Assembly (NCBI GenBank): GCA_038231255.1
Contig: JBBRLR010000008.1
Location: forward strand, 18,275 to 82,274
Length of the DNA: 64,000 nucleotides
Reading direction: 5' to 3'
Origin: JALYUS01 sp038231255
GTDB lineage: Bacteria; Chloroflexota; Chloroflexia; Thermomicrobiales; JALYUS01
The position numbers and the translations under genes were made by a program. A model generated the notes under the pieces. The model did not search any database and was not told where the DNA came from. It was given only the letters and a program-made list of their open reading frames with translations. Below, one piece after another: positions 23,518-32,319 of this stretch (positions are counted from its first letter, which is position 1; the number at the start of each line of letters is the position of its first letter).

Positions 23518-25377
23518 TTGCAGCAATCCCTCGCGGAACGACCAACCGCACTCAAGCATCCGGTGCGGCATGAGATCCGCAATGTCGCGATCATCGCGCA
23601 TGTTGACCACGGCAAGACGACGCTCGTGGACGGGCTGCTCAAGCAGTCGCATGTCTTCCGTGATCCGAACTCGGCGGGCACGCTGATTATGGACTCCAAC
23701 CCGCTGGAGCGGGAGCGCGGTATCACGATCCTCGCCAAGAATACCGCCGTGATGTACCACGGCGTCAAGATCAACATCATTGACACGCCTGGTCACGCCG
23801 ATTTCGGCGGCGAGGTTGAGCGCGTCCTCAACATGGCCGATGGCTGCCTGCTCCTCGTGGACGCCGTCGAGGGGCCGATGCCGCAGACGCGCACCGTCCT
23901 CACGCATGCGCTGACACTCGGACTGCGCCCGATCGTCGTCATCAACAAGATAGATCGCCCGAATGCGCGCATTGACGAGGTGCTGGAACTGACCAGCGAC
24001 CTTTTCCTCGCCCTCGCGACGGACGCCGATCAGCTCGACTTTCCCGTCATCTACACCATCGCGCGCGATGGCCGTGCCGGGACAGGCCCGGATAATCTCG
24101 CCGAGGACCTCCGCCCGCTCTTCGACGCGATCCTCGAATACATCCCGCCGCCCGTCGGCGATCCCGACGGCCCCTTCCAGATGCTCGTCGCCTCGCTCGA
24201 CTACGACACGCACCGAGGGCGCATCGCGGTCGGTCGGATCAGTCGGGGGAGCATCGCGCCGGGCCAGACCGTCGCGCGCGCGTCGCTCGACGGCACGGTC
24301 ACACCGGCGCGGATTACCTACGTCGCGGCATACGACGGGCTGCGCCGGGTGGATGTCGAGCGCGCGGAGGCGGGCGACATCGTCGCGCTGAACGGCATCC
24401 CGCAGGTGACGATCTCCGACACGCTGGCCGACCCGGATCACCCCGACGCGCTCCCCGCGATTGCCGTCGAGGAACCAACGCTGCGGCTGACATTCGGTGT
24501 CAGTACCTCGCCATTCGCCGGGCGCGAGGGGAAATTCGTCACGTCGCGCCAGATTCGCGACCGGCTGATGCACGAGTTGGAGACAAATGTCTCGTTGCGC
24601 GTCGAATCCACCGAGCAGGCGGATGTTTTTCAGGTGTCCGGGCGCGGCGAACTGCATCTCGCCGTTCTGATCGAGACGATGCGCCGCGAGGGGTATGAGT
24701 TCCAGGTTTCCCGCCCCGAAGTGATCCTGCGCAAAACGGACAGTGGCACGCTCGAACCGATGGAGCGGCTGCTAGTTGACACGACCGCCGAATATACCGG
24801 CCCGGTCAATGAACTGCTCGGTCCGCGCCGCGCCATCCTCCTCGACCTCCGGCAGGACGACACGGGGCGCGTACGAATGGAGTTCACTGTCCCGACACGC
24901 GGGCTGATCGGCCTCCGCAACGCTTTGCTGACGGCGACGCGCGGCACGGCAACGATGGGCTCGGTCCTGCTCGGCTACGAGCCGTGGGCGGGCGAGATCA
25001 CGAGCAACCGGGGCGGCGCGCTGGTCGCTTCCGAAGCGGGCGTTTCGACCACCTTCGGATTGCAGAACGCGCAAGAGCGCGGCGTGACCTTCATTGATTC
25101 GCAGACACCCGTCTACGCGGGCATGGTGGTCGGCCAGCAGCCGCGCGAGGGCGACCTCGGGATCAATGTCGCGAAGGAAAAGAAGTTGTCGAACATGCGC
25201 TCCTCGTCTGCTGACATTGCCATCCGCCTTTCGCCGCCGATTGAAATGAGCCTCGATAAGTCGCTCGATTTCCTCAATGAGGACGAACTGCTGGAAGTGA
25301 CGCCGCTCAATCTACGCCTGCGCAAGCGGTACCTCGATGCCAACGAGCGCGCGCGGATGCTCAAAGCCGGGCGATGA
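23518..25377 (+). CDS. typA: TypA/BipA ribosome-associated GTPase
   Basis: 619 residues of full family length; start TTG with AAAGG twelve bases upstream. Motifs: AHVDHGKTT, RERGITILAKN, DTPGHADFGGEV with the catalytic His, NKIDRP, then the domain II and EF-G-like III/V domains, and the TypA-specific C-terminal domain with TRGTATMGSVLLGYEPW, KEKKLSNMRSSSAD and DELLEVTP. TypA binds the 70S ribosome under stress and aids 50S assembly. Overlaps the next gene by four bases (ATGA). Confidence 0.93.
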   Translation: MQQSLAERPTALKHPVRHEIRNVAIIAHVDHGKTTLVDGLLKQSHVFRDPNSAGTLIMDSNPLERERGITILAKNTAVMYHGVKINIIDTPGHADFGGEVERVLNMADGCLLLVDAVEGPMPQTRTVLTHALTLGLRPIVVINKIDRPNARIDEVLELTSDLFLALATDADQLDFPVIYTIARDGRAGTGPDNLAEDLRPLFDAILEYIPPPVGDPDGPFQMLVASLDYDTHRGRIAVGRISRGSIAPGQTVARASLDGTVTPARITYVAAYDGLRRVDVERAEAGDIVALNGIPQVTISDTLADPDHPDALPAIAVEEPTLRLTFGVSTSPFAGREGKFVTSRQIRDRLMHELETNVSLRVESTEQADVFQVSGRGELHLAVLIETMRREGYEFQVSRPEVILRKTDSGTLEPMERLLVDTTAEYTGPVNELLGPRRAILLDLRQDDTGRVRMEFTVPTRGLIGLRNALLTATRGTATMGSVLLGYEPWAGEITSNRGGALVASEAGVSTTFGLQNAQERGVTFIDSQTPVYAGMVVGQQPREGDLGINVAKEKKLSNMRSSSADIAIRLSPPIEMSLDKSLDFLNEDELLEVTPLNLRLRKRYLDANERARMLKAGR

Positions 25378-26165
25378 GCGCCGTTGTCCTGCTCGGCGCG
25401 GTGCATGACCCGGAAGGGCGCATCGCCGCGCTTCTCCCGGCCGATTTGCCGCTCTTGCAACGCCACTACGCCAGAATTGTCGCAATTTGTGGTATGGCGA
25501 CGCTCCCCTCCACCGTCGAGGCATTGCAGCGGTATGGTGTGACCGTCATCAGCGGCGAAGACATTCCAGTCAATGCGCGCCCGTACGCGCTTAGTGTAAT
25601 GGCGTCGCACGCGGAGTGGGAATATGTCCACCTCTGCGACTTCGACAGCGCGCTCCACTGGGCGCACTGCTGGCCCGACGAACTCGACGCGGTGAACGCG
25701 ACGATTGCCGCACACGACTTCCTCCTGCTCGGTCGGACGGCGCGGGCGATGGCTTCCCTCCCCGAGGCGCAACGCGAGACGGAACGGCTGATTAACCTCC
25801 TCTTCGCCCGCACGACCGGTGGCCTCGATCCGTGGCTCGGTAACGAGCCGGACAACCTTATTGACATTTGCACCGGCGCGTGGGGCTTTTCGCGCCGCGG
25901 CATCGCGGCGCTTCATGCCCGCGCCCATGTCACCGACATCGGCTTTCACGCCGAGTGGCCGCTGATCGCCCGCGATACGCCGGGTCTGCGCTGCGCCTAT
26001 CTCCCCTGTGAGGGCCTGGAATACGAGACGGCGGATCGCTACGGTGACCAGATCGCGGCGGCGGGCGGCATCGAAGCGTGGCAGGCGCGCCAGAATGCGG
26101 ACATCCGCCATTGGCAGCAGCGTATCGCCTACATCACGCAGATCGCCGAGGCCATTCTTCATTAG
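25374..26165 (+). CDS. Uncharacterised protein, possible GT-A-like fold
   Basis: 263 residues, translationally coupled to typA by a 4-base overlap. No signal peptide or membrane helix. The segment WEYVHLCDFDSALHWAHCW has a D-x-D placed after a hydrophobic strand, as in GT-A nucleotide-sugar transferases, and GAWGFSRRGIAALHARA then HAEWPLIARDTPGLRCAYLP follow in a plausible order. The N-terminus (VVLLGAVHDPEGRIAALLP) could be a Rossmann-like first strand. I do not recognise the family with certainty; the glycosyltransferase idea is weak. Confidence 0.6.
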   Translation: MSAVVLLGAVHDPEGRIAALLPADLPLLQRHYARIVAICGMATLPSTVEALQRYGVTVISGEDIPVNARPYALSVMASHAEWEYVHLCDFDSALHWAHCWPDELDAVNATIAAHDFLLLGRTARAMASLPEAQRETERLINLLFARTTGGLDPWLGNEPDNLIDICTGAWGFSRRGIAALHARAHVTDIGFHAEWPLIARDTPGLRCAYLPCEGLEYETADRYGDQIAAAGGIEAWQARQNADIRHWQQRIAYITQIAEAILH

Positions 26166-26184
26166 AAGGTGTATGAGACGAGTT

Positions 26185-26364
26185 GGTTCTTGGGCACTTC
26201 TGATGATGGGCTTGTGTTGCGATTCGCAGGTGTGGCAAGGAAGAACTACCACGCGATCCGTGCGCAAAACCGCACCTGTAAAACGCGATGCTACACATGT
26301 TGGATCGTCCTTGCTCCGCCAGGGCAATCGTGTTCGTCGTTATCACCAAATGTGCCCGTGAGCC
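26185..26364. mobile_element. MITE-like inverted-repeat element, copy 1
   Basis: Ends share the imperfect terminal inverted repeat GGGCRCWTYTGATGAT (left from 26192, right to 26357), extending a few bases outwards as GGTTCTT/AGAGCC-like sequence. Length about 180 bases, no coding capacity. A second copy of almost the same size lies at 29146-29326 in the same orientation, with matching ends and partly conserved interior (GATCCGTGCG versus AATCCGCGCG; CGCCAGGG in both). No clear target-site duplication was found. Confidence 0.5.
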
Positions 26365-26365
26365 G

Positions 26366-26547
26366 ATAATCTGCACCAATTTTGCAACACTATCTTGTTT
26401 TGCAACGCTATCTTGCAACCCTCTCGGCCGGGTGCCTCGCATGTTATCTGCACAGATTTTTGCGACACACGGCGATGATCAATGTCCCGTCACGCAAGGG
26501 AATCGTTCTGCGGCCGTCCAGACTTTGAGGGCAGCTGTGCAGATTAT
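26366..26547. repeat. Tandem 18-bp repeat and flanking 11-bp inverted repeat
   Basis: TTTTGCAACACTATCTTG (26380-26397) is followed directly by TTTTGCAACGCTATCTTG (26398-26415) and a further GCAACC. Outside these, ATAATCTGCAC (26366-26376) is repeated in inverse orientation as GTGCAGATTAT (26537-26547). The self-palindromic TTGCAA occurs three times at 18 to 13 base spacing. No gene is apparent in this 529-base gap (26166-26694). Could be a regulator binding region or the remains of another small element. Confidence 0.4.
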
Positions 26548-26619
26548 GAATCTTATCTGAGGATGCTTTTGTCGGCCGTCAGTCGATTGTGCATCAGTTT
26601 GTTGTCTCGCGCGACTCCC

Positions 26620-26668
26620 TTGACAAACCCACAGCTCGCCCTTATCCTAATGGCATTAGGATGTCCTA
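26620..26668 (+). promoter_or_regulatory. TetR-gene promoter with operator overlapping the -10
   Basis: TTGACA (26620-26625), 17-base spacer, TATCCT (26643-26648). The palindrome TCCTAAT-GGC-ATTAGGA (26645-26661) overlaps the -10 box, and its right half forms a second palindrome TAGGA-TG-TCCTA (26657-26668). This three-half-site layout over the core promoter is what an autorepressing TetR-family protein needs. Confidence 0.7.
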
Positions 26669-26694
26669 CTTATAAAAGGAACGAGGATCCATTG

Positions 26695-27387
26695 GTGTCA
26701 TCCGATCTTACGCTCTCCGCACCCGCCCTCTCGCCCCGTCAGCGCCGCCAGCGCAACCGCGACGAGATGATCGCCAATATCCTCGCCACTGCGCAGGCCA
26801 TCATGCGCGAGCAGGGCGTTGCTGCCCTCAATCTCAACGAAGTCGCGCGGCGACTGCAGATGCGCGCCCCCTCGCTGTACGAATACTTCCCGAGCAAGGC
26901 CGCTCTCTACGATGCGCTCTATCTGCACGCCATTAACCGGTTCGCCGAGGCGGATGCGCATGTCTGGGGGACGTACCCACCGGGCTGGGAGCAACTGCGC
27001 GCGTGGTTCGAGGCCCGGCTGTCGCTGGCGATAGAGCAACCGGACCTGTACCACCTCGTCTACGACGCACCGGTGCCCGGTTTCGCGCCGGGTGAAGCGA
27101 GCACGGCAGTGGCGCTCCAGATTGGCGTCGACGCGGCACGGGCGGTTGCGGAGATGATCGACGCGGGCGTGATCGCGACCGATTTGCCGCCCGATCGGGC
27201 GCGCGACTTCCTGCTCGCACTACGGCACGGGATGATCGCGGAGACGCTGGGCAAGCAGACGGTTGTACCGCCCATCTCCCACCGCTTCGCCTCACTCGTG
27301 CCGGTCGTCATGGGCGTCTTGCAGGCCGCCTGGGATTCGCACGGCTCCGCCGGCGTGACCGACGGGAAGGAGGGCCGATCGTCGTGA
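26695..27387 (+). CDS. TetR/AcrR family transcriptional regulator
   Basis: 230 residues from GTG (a TTG just before it is equally possible; AGGA lies in front). N-terminal helix-turn-helix: EMIANILATAQAIMREQGVAALNLNEVARRLQMRAPSLYEYFPSKAAL is the TetR pattern, with Tyr-Phe-xx-Lys at the end of the recognition helix. The C-terminal ligand domain is helical and resembles WHG/TetR_C types. It probably represses its own promoter through the palindrome at 26645 and may control the two cupin genes downstream (27446 and 28553), which share its direction. Ligand unknown. Confidence 0.85.
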   Translation: MSSDLTLSAPALSPRQRRQRNRDEMIANILATAQAIMREQGVAALNLNEVARRLQMRAPSLYEYFPSKAALYDALYLHAINRFAEADAHVWGTYPPGWEQLRAWFEARLSLAIEQPDLYHLVYDAPVPGFAPGEASTAVALQIGVDAARAVAEMIDAGVIATDLPPDRARDFLLALRHGMIAETLGKQTVVPPISHRFASLVPVVMGVLQAAWDSHGSAGVTDGKEGRSS

Positions 27388-27445
27388 GGCTGTCCACCGC
27401 CGACCGTGTGTGATGGGGAATTGCGAGGCATCAGGAGGGATTGGT

Positions 27446-28450
27446 ATGGCAACGAATGTGGCGACGGAGATCGGCTGTTCCTACGTGCCCCACGAGGGGG
27501 GCGAGCAGATCCGCATCTTCGATGAGGAGGCGGTCGTCAAGGTGGTCGGTGCGGAGACGGCAGACGCATATGCCGTGATCACCCTCAGCGTCGCACCGGG
27601 CGGCGGGCCGCCGCTCCACGCGCATCCGGGCAACGAGACGTTCTACATACTCACTGGCGCGTTCGTGTTCACCCAGCAGGATGCGACCGGGGTCTCGACC
27701 TTCCGGGTAAGCCCGGGCGCCGTCGTCCACGCCCCCGGCGGCGCGCCGCACCGCTTCGAGAACGTCGGCGCGGAACGGGCGACGATGCTGCAGGTCGTCT
27801 CGCCGGAGCTGGTGGATTTCCTGCGGGAGTTGGGCGCAGCCTTCCCGCCCGGCGCCCAGCCGGATATGGAGACGATGCTCGCCCTCAACGCGAAGTACGG
27901 CACCGAGGTGCTCTACGGCGGCGAAGGCAGCCGCCCGGAACCCGCGACGGACGACGCGACGAGTGAGCGGGCGCGGGTGCTCGCCTGGCGCTTCGAGCAG
28001 GCTAGTGAGGCGCTGATCACGACCATCGCGGGGTGCACACTGGAGCAGTGGCGGGCGGTCTGCGCAGACACGGGCTGGACAGTCGGCGTGCAGGCGCACC
28101 ATATCGCGCAAGGCGAGGCGACGTTCACCGCGATGATCGGCAAGGTCGCGGCGGGGCAGCCGCTCGCGCCGATGCCGCCGGGGATGATGGACACGATCAA
28201 CGCGCGGCACGCTGCGGAGTTCGCGCAGGTCGCGCAGGCGGAGACGCTCGCGCTCCTTCGGCAGAACGGCGCGAAAGCGATGGAGATCTACCGACGCCTG
28301 ACGGACGCCCAACTGGACCGCGCCGCGCCGCTCGTGGAGGGCAAGCCCCCGATGACCGTGGTGCAGATGATCGAATACCTGGCGATTGGCGAGATCGAAC
28401 GTCACGGGGCGGCGCTTCGGCAGGCGCTCGGTGCGGGAATGATCGGATAG
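27446..28450 (+). CDS. Cupin-DinB fusion protein
   Basis: 334 residues, ATG behind AGGAGGG. Residues about 30-130 are a cupin barrel: GGGPPLHAHPGNETFYILTG holds the motif 1 metal ligands (H-x-H...E) and PGGAPHRFENVG the motif 2 His. After a 40-residue linker, residues from about 185 (VLAWRFEQASEALITTI, HHIAQGEATF, YLAIGEIERHGAAL) form a DinB/MDMPI-like four-helix bundle with metal-binding His positions. DinB-type domains often act as thiol- or metal-dependent transferases. Fusion with a cupin suggests a small-molecule detoxification or modification enzyme (inference). Confidence 0.78.
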   Translation: MATNVATEIGCSYVPHEGGEQIRIFDEEAVVKVVGAETADAYAVITLSVAPGGGPPLHAHPGNETFYILTGAFVFTQQDATGVSTFRVSPGAVVHAPGGAPHRFENVGAERATMLQVVSPELVDFLRELGAAFPPGAQPDMETMLALNAKYGTEVLYGGEGSRPEPATDDATSERARVLAWRFEQASEALITTIAGCTLEQWRAVCADTGWTVGVQAHHIAQGEATFTAMIGKVAAGQPLAPMPPGMMDTINARHAAEFAQVAQAETLALLRQNGAKAMEIYRRLTDAQLDRAAPLVEGKPPMTVVQMIEYLAIGEIERHGAALRQALGAGMIG

Positions 28451-28552
28451 GGCACCCGATCGGATCGAAGGGGAAACCGAGCGATGGCAACCGGCGGCAT
28501 CGCCGGTCCCTCCCTGGCCACCGCAGTGAAGGAACGTAGGAAGGAGCCAGCC

Positions 28553-29032
28553 ATGAACACGACGATCGCATACCGCGCGGCAGGGACCGGGAACACGCTG
28601 AATGCCCTCGGGGAGGCGGTGACAGTCGCCGTCGCGGCCACCGACACCGGCGGGGCCTACACGGTCGTCACGGTAACATCGCCACCGCAGGGCGGGCCCC
28701 CGGCGCTGCATTCCCATCCGGCGGCTGAGACCTTCGTCATCCTCACGGGCGAGTACGAGTTCTCGGCAATGGGCGCGGACGGCGCGTACACGTTCCGCGC
28801 TGCGGCGGGCGACACGGTACACGTCCCCGGCGGCGCGCCGCACAACTATCGCAATATCGGCGCGTCGGAGGGGCGGTATGCGGCCACCTTCGCGCCGGGT
28901 GGGATGGAGACGTTCTTCGCCGACCTCTCCATGCTGGCGGCAGAGGCGGCAGGCCCGCCAGACAGGGAGCGGGCGATGGCAATCTGCCGACGGCACCAGG
29001 TCGAGTTTATGGGGCCGCCAGCACACCACTGA
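28553..29032 (+). CDS. Cupin domain protein
   Basis: 159 residues, ATG behind AAGGAG. A single cupin barrel with GGPPALHSHPAAETFVILTG (motif 1) and PGGAPHNYRNIG (motif 2), clearly related to the cupin part of the preceding gene, from which it probably arose by duplication. The C-terminal helix contains PPDRERAMAICRRH. Metal-binding His residues are kept. Third gene of the TetR-regulated module; a role as a metal-dependent oxygenase or isomerase is only suggested by fold. Confidence 0.78.
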   Translation: MNTTIAYRAAGTGNTLNALGEAVTVAVAATDTGGAYTVVTVTSPPQGGPPALHSHPAAETFVILTGEYEFSAMGADGAYTFRAAAGDTVHVPGGAPHNYRNIGASEGRYAATFAPGGMETFFADLSMLAAEAAGPPDRERAMAICRRHQVEFMGPPAHH

Positions 29033-29145
29033 GCGGATGGGCGCGCCGACATCGCCCGCAGACCGACGTCCGGAGCATCCCGGTAATTGGTGCGACCTGA
29101 GCTGGGGAGGGTGCAGGATAGCGTTGCAACCTCCGTGCAGTTACC

Positions 29146-29326
29146 GGGTCATGGGCACTTCTGATGATCGGCATGTGGAGACTTTCGTTCGCCGTGATGA
29201 GGGAACCCTGTGCGGCAATCCGCGCGACAAATCGTGTCCATAATCTGCGTGTCTGAGGTAGCGGATTTTCCCATTTCTCGCCAGGGAGTCCTGCTTTCTC
29301 CTCATCATCAAATGCGCCCAAGAGCC
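29146..29326. mobile_element. MITE-like inverted-repeat element, copy 2
   Basis: Left end GGGCACTTCTGATGAT (from 29153) is identical over 16 bases to the left end of copy 1; right end ATCATCAAATGCGCCC pairs with it. About 180 bases, no gene. Lies in the 376-base gap between the cupin gene and the TMEM175 gene, so the two copies bracket the TetR-cupin module. Confidence 0.5.
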
Positions 29327-29408
29327 ACGAGTTCGTACATCCTGATAGGCGTCGCCCTAGTGCCAGATCGTGTGTCACCCGACGTTCGGGCAGTTCAGGG
29401 GCGGCGCC

Positions 29409-30101
29409 TCACACGGCGGTGTGGTACGCAGTGCGCCCGCGCGGTGTCCACCCCTCGGTGGTGAGGCCGTAGAAGATCGGCATCAGGACGAAGACGAGGA
29501 GCGCCACGGCGGGCGCAACCACCCCGACGGCGATGGCGACCACCGGGCTGAGGATGCCGAGCGCCGCGCGGCGACGTTCCTCGCGGAAGAAGCCCGCCGC
29601 CACGTCGCTGCGCACTAACTCGCGGTGCCGATCCAGGTATGAGAACATGATTAGCCAGGTGAGGGCCATCGCGGCGGTAACCAGCCCGTACACTGCGAGC
29701 GCCGCGAGGCGATCGCCATGTGTGCCGTGCTGCATGGCGTAGGCGAGCGTCGCGGTCGGGAACGGAAAGACGGAGGTCGCGAGTAGCAACGCCAGGTTCC
29801 GCCACAGCACGCCGCTGTCCACCCTACGGATGCGGGCGAACAGGGCATGGTGGTTCACCCAGATGACCCCGACGTACATGAAGGAGGCGAGATAAGCTAC
29901 GTACGAGGTCCACTGATCGAGCAAGTGCCGCACGACCGTGCCAGGCTCACCTGCGGGGACCTTGAGGTCGAGCACCAGCAGGGTGATGGCGATCGCGAGC
30001 ACGCCGTCGCTGAAGGCCTCGACGCGCCCGCTCGCGGAGAGCAGGCCGGACCCGGCACTCGATGCGTCAACCTCAGGAGCGATCGTCAATTCGTCGGTCA
30101 T
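29409..30101 (-). CDS. TMEM175-family potassium channel protein (DUF1211)
   Basis: 230 residues; the ATG at 30101 follows CGAGGAG. The family signature is present near the N-terminus: GRVEAFSDGVLAIAITLLVLDL, the R-x3-FSDG pore-helix motif of prokaryotic TMEM175 channels. About six hydrophobic helices follow (VAYLASFMYVGVIWVNHHAL, LALLLATSVFPFPTATLAY, LAVYGLVTAAMALTW, LGILSPVVAIAVGVVAPAVALL). Bacterial members form tetrameric K+-permeable channels. Placed opposite the cupin module with its own start signals; no regulatory link is evident. Confidence 0.83.
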   Translation of the reverse strand: MTDELTIAPEVDASSAGSGLLSASGRVEAFSDGVLAIAITLLVLDLKVPAGEPGTVVRHLLDQWTSYVAYLASFMYVGVIWVNHHALFARIRRVDSGVLWRNLALLLATSVFPFPTATLAYAMQHGTHGDRLAALAVYGLVTAAMALTWLIMFSYLDRHRELVRSDVAAGFFREERRRAALGILSPVVAIAVGVVAPAVALLVFVLMPIFYGLTTEGWTPRGRTAYHTAV

Positions 30102-30224
30102 GGAGATTCTCCTCGGGTTTGGATGTGACCTGGTAAACGTCTCACGCATGTCCGCGATTCTACCCGAGACCGGACCGGGCCGCGACGAGCGACGCACGAA
30201 TATCCCTCACCGAGGGTACTCGCA

Positions 30225-30455
30225 ATGATTACGCCGGAAGGACTGGCGCTGTTGGAAATGCTCGCGCCAGTCCACACGACAGCGGTGCGCAAGAGCTTTC
30301 TGCGAAACCCCGAACCGGGCGAGGCGGAGATGATCGCCGCTGCCTTCCAACGCCTCAGCGCCATTACCGGGTACGGCGGCAATTGCTCTCATGCATCCGA
30401 TGGCGACATGCGCCGTCTCAGGGGAGTTTCGGGGCCGTGCCGAGCTTGGGCGTGA
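30225..30455 (+). CDS. Doubtful small ORF or gene remnant (76 aa)
   Basis: Begins with a plausible sequence (MITPEGLALLEMLAPVHTTA...) preceded by GAGGG, but its last third overlaps the 3' end of the S33 peptidase gene in antisense. No family recognised. It may be the N-terminal remnant of a gene truncated when the region was rearranged, or chance. The surrounding gap (30102-30417) shows nothing else. Confidence 0.25.
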   Translation: MITPEGLALLEMLAPVHTTAVRKSFLRNPEPGEAEMIAAAFQRLSAITGYGGNCSHASDGDMRRLRGVSGPCRAWA

Positions 30456-32319
30456 GCGCGGCCGTGCAGGCCGTGTTCGGTTGCGCCAGCGGCTGCTGAA
30501 AGAAGCCCAGGATGATGCTCTCGCCGCATGCCCCGCTCGTCGTCACCGGGTCGTGGCCGATACCCGGGAACTCGACGCTCATCCCCCGGCTCAGCGTCTT
30601 CGCCGCGTCCTGCGCGTAGGACGGCGGCGTGATTGGGTCGTACTGCCCGCTCAGCAGCAGCGTCGGCACGTCGCTCCGCACCGCCTGCTTCTCGCGCGCA
30701 TCCGCCTTGGCAACCCCCCACTTGCCGCAGACCGCCAGGTCGTTGGCGATCGCGGGCAGTTCCAGTTCACGAATTTCCGGTTGCGCCGTGGCGGCGGCAT
30801 TCTTCACCCCGTCGGGGGTGCTGAACGCATACTGCTCGCTGCACTGGACGGAGTAGTACATGCCGATGCTGATGTCGCTCGCCGTCGTCTGGTTCAGCCC
30901 AAGTAAGGCGGTCAGCAGCGCGTACTGCCCGTCGTGGACCTGCGCGATCAGAATCGGCACCGTGGGTGCGAGGTAGGAACCGAGGAAGAGCGACAGGTAG
31001 ACCGCGGAGATCAGGGACCGACCGGTCGCGCGACCCGTCTGCGTCTTGCCCGTGGTCGGATTCTTCACCGTCAGCGTCACCGGGTTGTCGTTCAACTGGG
31101 CCACGTCCTGGGCGAAGGTCGCCTGCAGATCCGGGTACTTGCTATCGCAGGCCGGGTCCGCCGCGCACTGCACGAAGACCCGCTTGAGCGCCCCGTCGAA
31201 GCTGGTCGTCCGGTCAGCAAGCAGGTCCTCCTGCGGTGGGTCAACCGAGCCAATGACCGTGCTCCGAACAATCTGCGGGAAGTCCCGCAGCACGGTGAGC
31301 GCCAGGCGCGTGCCGTACGAGATGCCGAGCAGATTCACCTGGTCGTAGCGCAGGGCCGTGCGCAGATCGTTGACATCGGCGGCGCTTTCGGCGCTGTTGT
31401 ACGCCGACAAGTTGACGCCCGTGCCGACCAGCCGATCGTGGCACTTGATGGGTACCGCCAGTTCCTGTTCGGTGGGGGCCATGGCGGCGATCGCGCCACC
31501 CGGTGTCGCCCCACCCGCGTCGGGGCAGGCGAGGGAGGGCTGTGAGTAGCCGGTGCCGCGCTGATCGAAGAAGACGACGGTGTAGCGATCGAGGAGCGCC
31601 TTGAGGGGCAGGCGATCGCTGAGGAACCCGGCAAGGAATCCCTCGGACCCCTGACCAGGGCCGCCATTGAGCACGATGATCGGCTCCGGCGCGGGCTGGG
31701 CACCGACGCTCTTGACGGTGGCGACCGCCAGCCAGATCGTCCGGCCCGCCGGGTGCGCATGCTCCTCAGGGACGACGAGGTAGCCGCAAGCGACATTCTG
31801 CCCGTCCACCTCGCCGGGGCCGAGCTTGAACGGACAGGCGGCGGCGGCGAAACGCGGCACCGTGCCGCCTGCCGCAGTGGTCGCAACCGCAGCCGTCCCG
31901 ATGCCCACCTGGGCGGTGACGTTCACCGACGCGGTGCCCGCCGACTGGGTCCGCGCGGCGAGGGTGGTACCCGCGACCACGGTCGTTTGCGCCGCCGTCG
32001 CGGCAGCGCCCGGTGTGCCGGCCGTGCCGGTCCCGGCGGGCGTCGGGGAACCGGAGGACGCGACAGTCGCAACAATCGGCGCGGCGCTCGCCGCTGGGAC
32101 ACCGGCGGGGGCCGATGCATCGGGTGTTTCCGGAGCCGCGCCGGTCGGTGATGCGCTACCCGTCGTCGGGGTGGCGGCGAGTGTCGCGCTCGCGGGGGGA
32201 GCGGTCGGTGTACCTTTCCCACCGCCGCACGCCACCAGAAGGGTGAGAACGAGCATAACGCACACGCGGTGTGGCACGGAACTGAGCGTCAGGCGGCGGG
32301 GCAGTCGGTGGATGCGCAT
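30418..32319 (-). CDS. S33-type alpha/beta hydrolase lipoprotein (tripeptidyl aminopeptidase-like)
   Basis: 633 residues; ATG at 32319 behind GGAGGAACG. N-terminal signal ending in the lipobox LLVACGGG, so likely anchored to the outer face of the membrane. A 120-residue Ala/Thr/Pro linker follows. Hydrolase core: IVLNGGPGQGSEGFL (oxyanion), FFDQRGTGYSQPSLACP, nucleophile elbow GISYGTRLALTVL, and the C-terminal TAP-like domain with LLLSGQYDPITPP (Asp) and GIGHDPVTTSG (His). Secreted relatives cleave tri- or aminopeptides, or act as proline iminopeptidases. Nutritional peptide scavenging is the likely role (inference). Confidence 0.85.
   Translation of the reverse strand: MRIHRLPRRLTLSSVPHRVCVMLVLTLLVACGGGKGTPTAPPASATLAATPTTGSASPTGAAPETPDASAPAGVPAASAAPIVATVASSGSPTPAGTGTAGTPGAAATAAQTTVVAGTTLAARTQSAGTASVNVTAQVGIGTAAVATTAAGGTVPRFAAAACPFKLGPGEVDGQNVACGYLVVPEEHAHPAGRTIWLAVATVKSVGAQPAPEPIIVLNGGPGQGSEGFLAGFLSDRLPLKALLDRYTVVFFDQRGTGYSQPSLACPDAGGATPGGAIAAMAPTEQELAVPIKCHDRLVGTGVNLSAYNSAESAADVNDLRTALRYDQVNLLGISYGTRLALTVLRDFPQIVRSTVIGSVDPPQEDLLADRTTSFDGALKRVFVQCAADPACDSKYPDLQATFAQDVAQLNDNPVTLTVKNPTTGKTQTGRATGRSLISAVYLSLFLGSYLAPTVPILIAQVHDGQYALLTALLGLNQTTASDISIGMYYSVQCSEQYAFSTPDGVKNAAATAQPEIRELELPAIANDLAVCGKWGVAKADAREKQAVRSDVPTLLLSGQYDPITPPSYAQDAAKTLSRGMSVEFPGIGHDPVTTSGACGESIILGFFQQPLAQPNTACTAALTPKLGTAPKLP

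Noticed and set aside
27431..29029. A 532-codon frame antisense to both cupin genes
   Set aside because: The plus strand carries two conserved cupin products with good ribosome sites; the antisense product is Arg-rich and lacks recognisable motifs.
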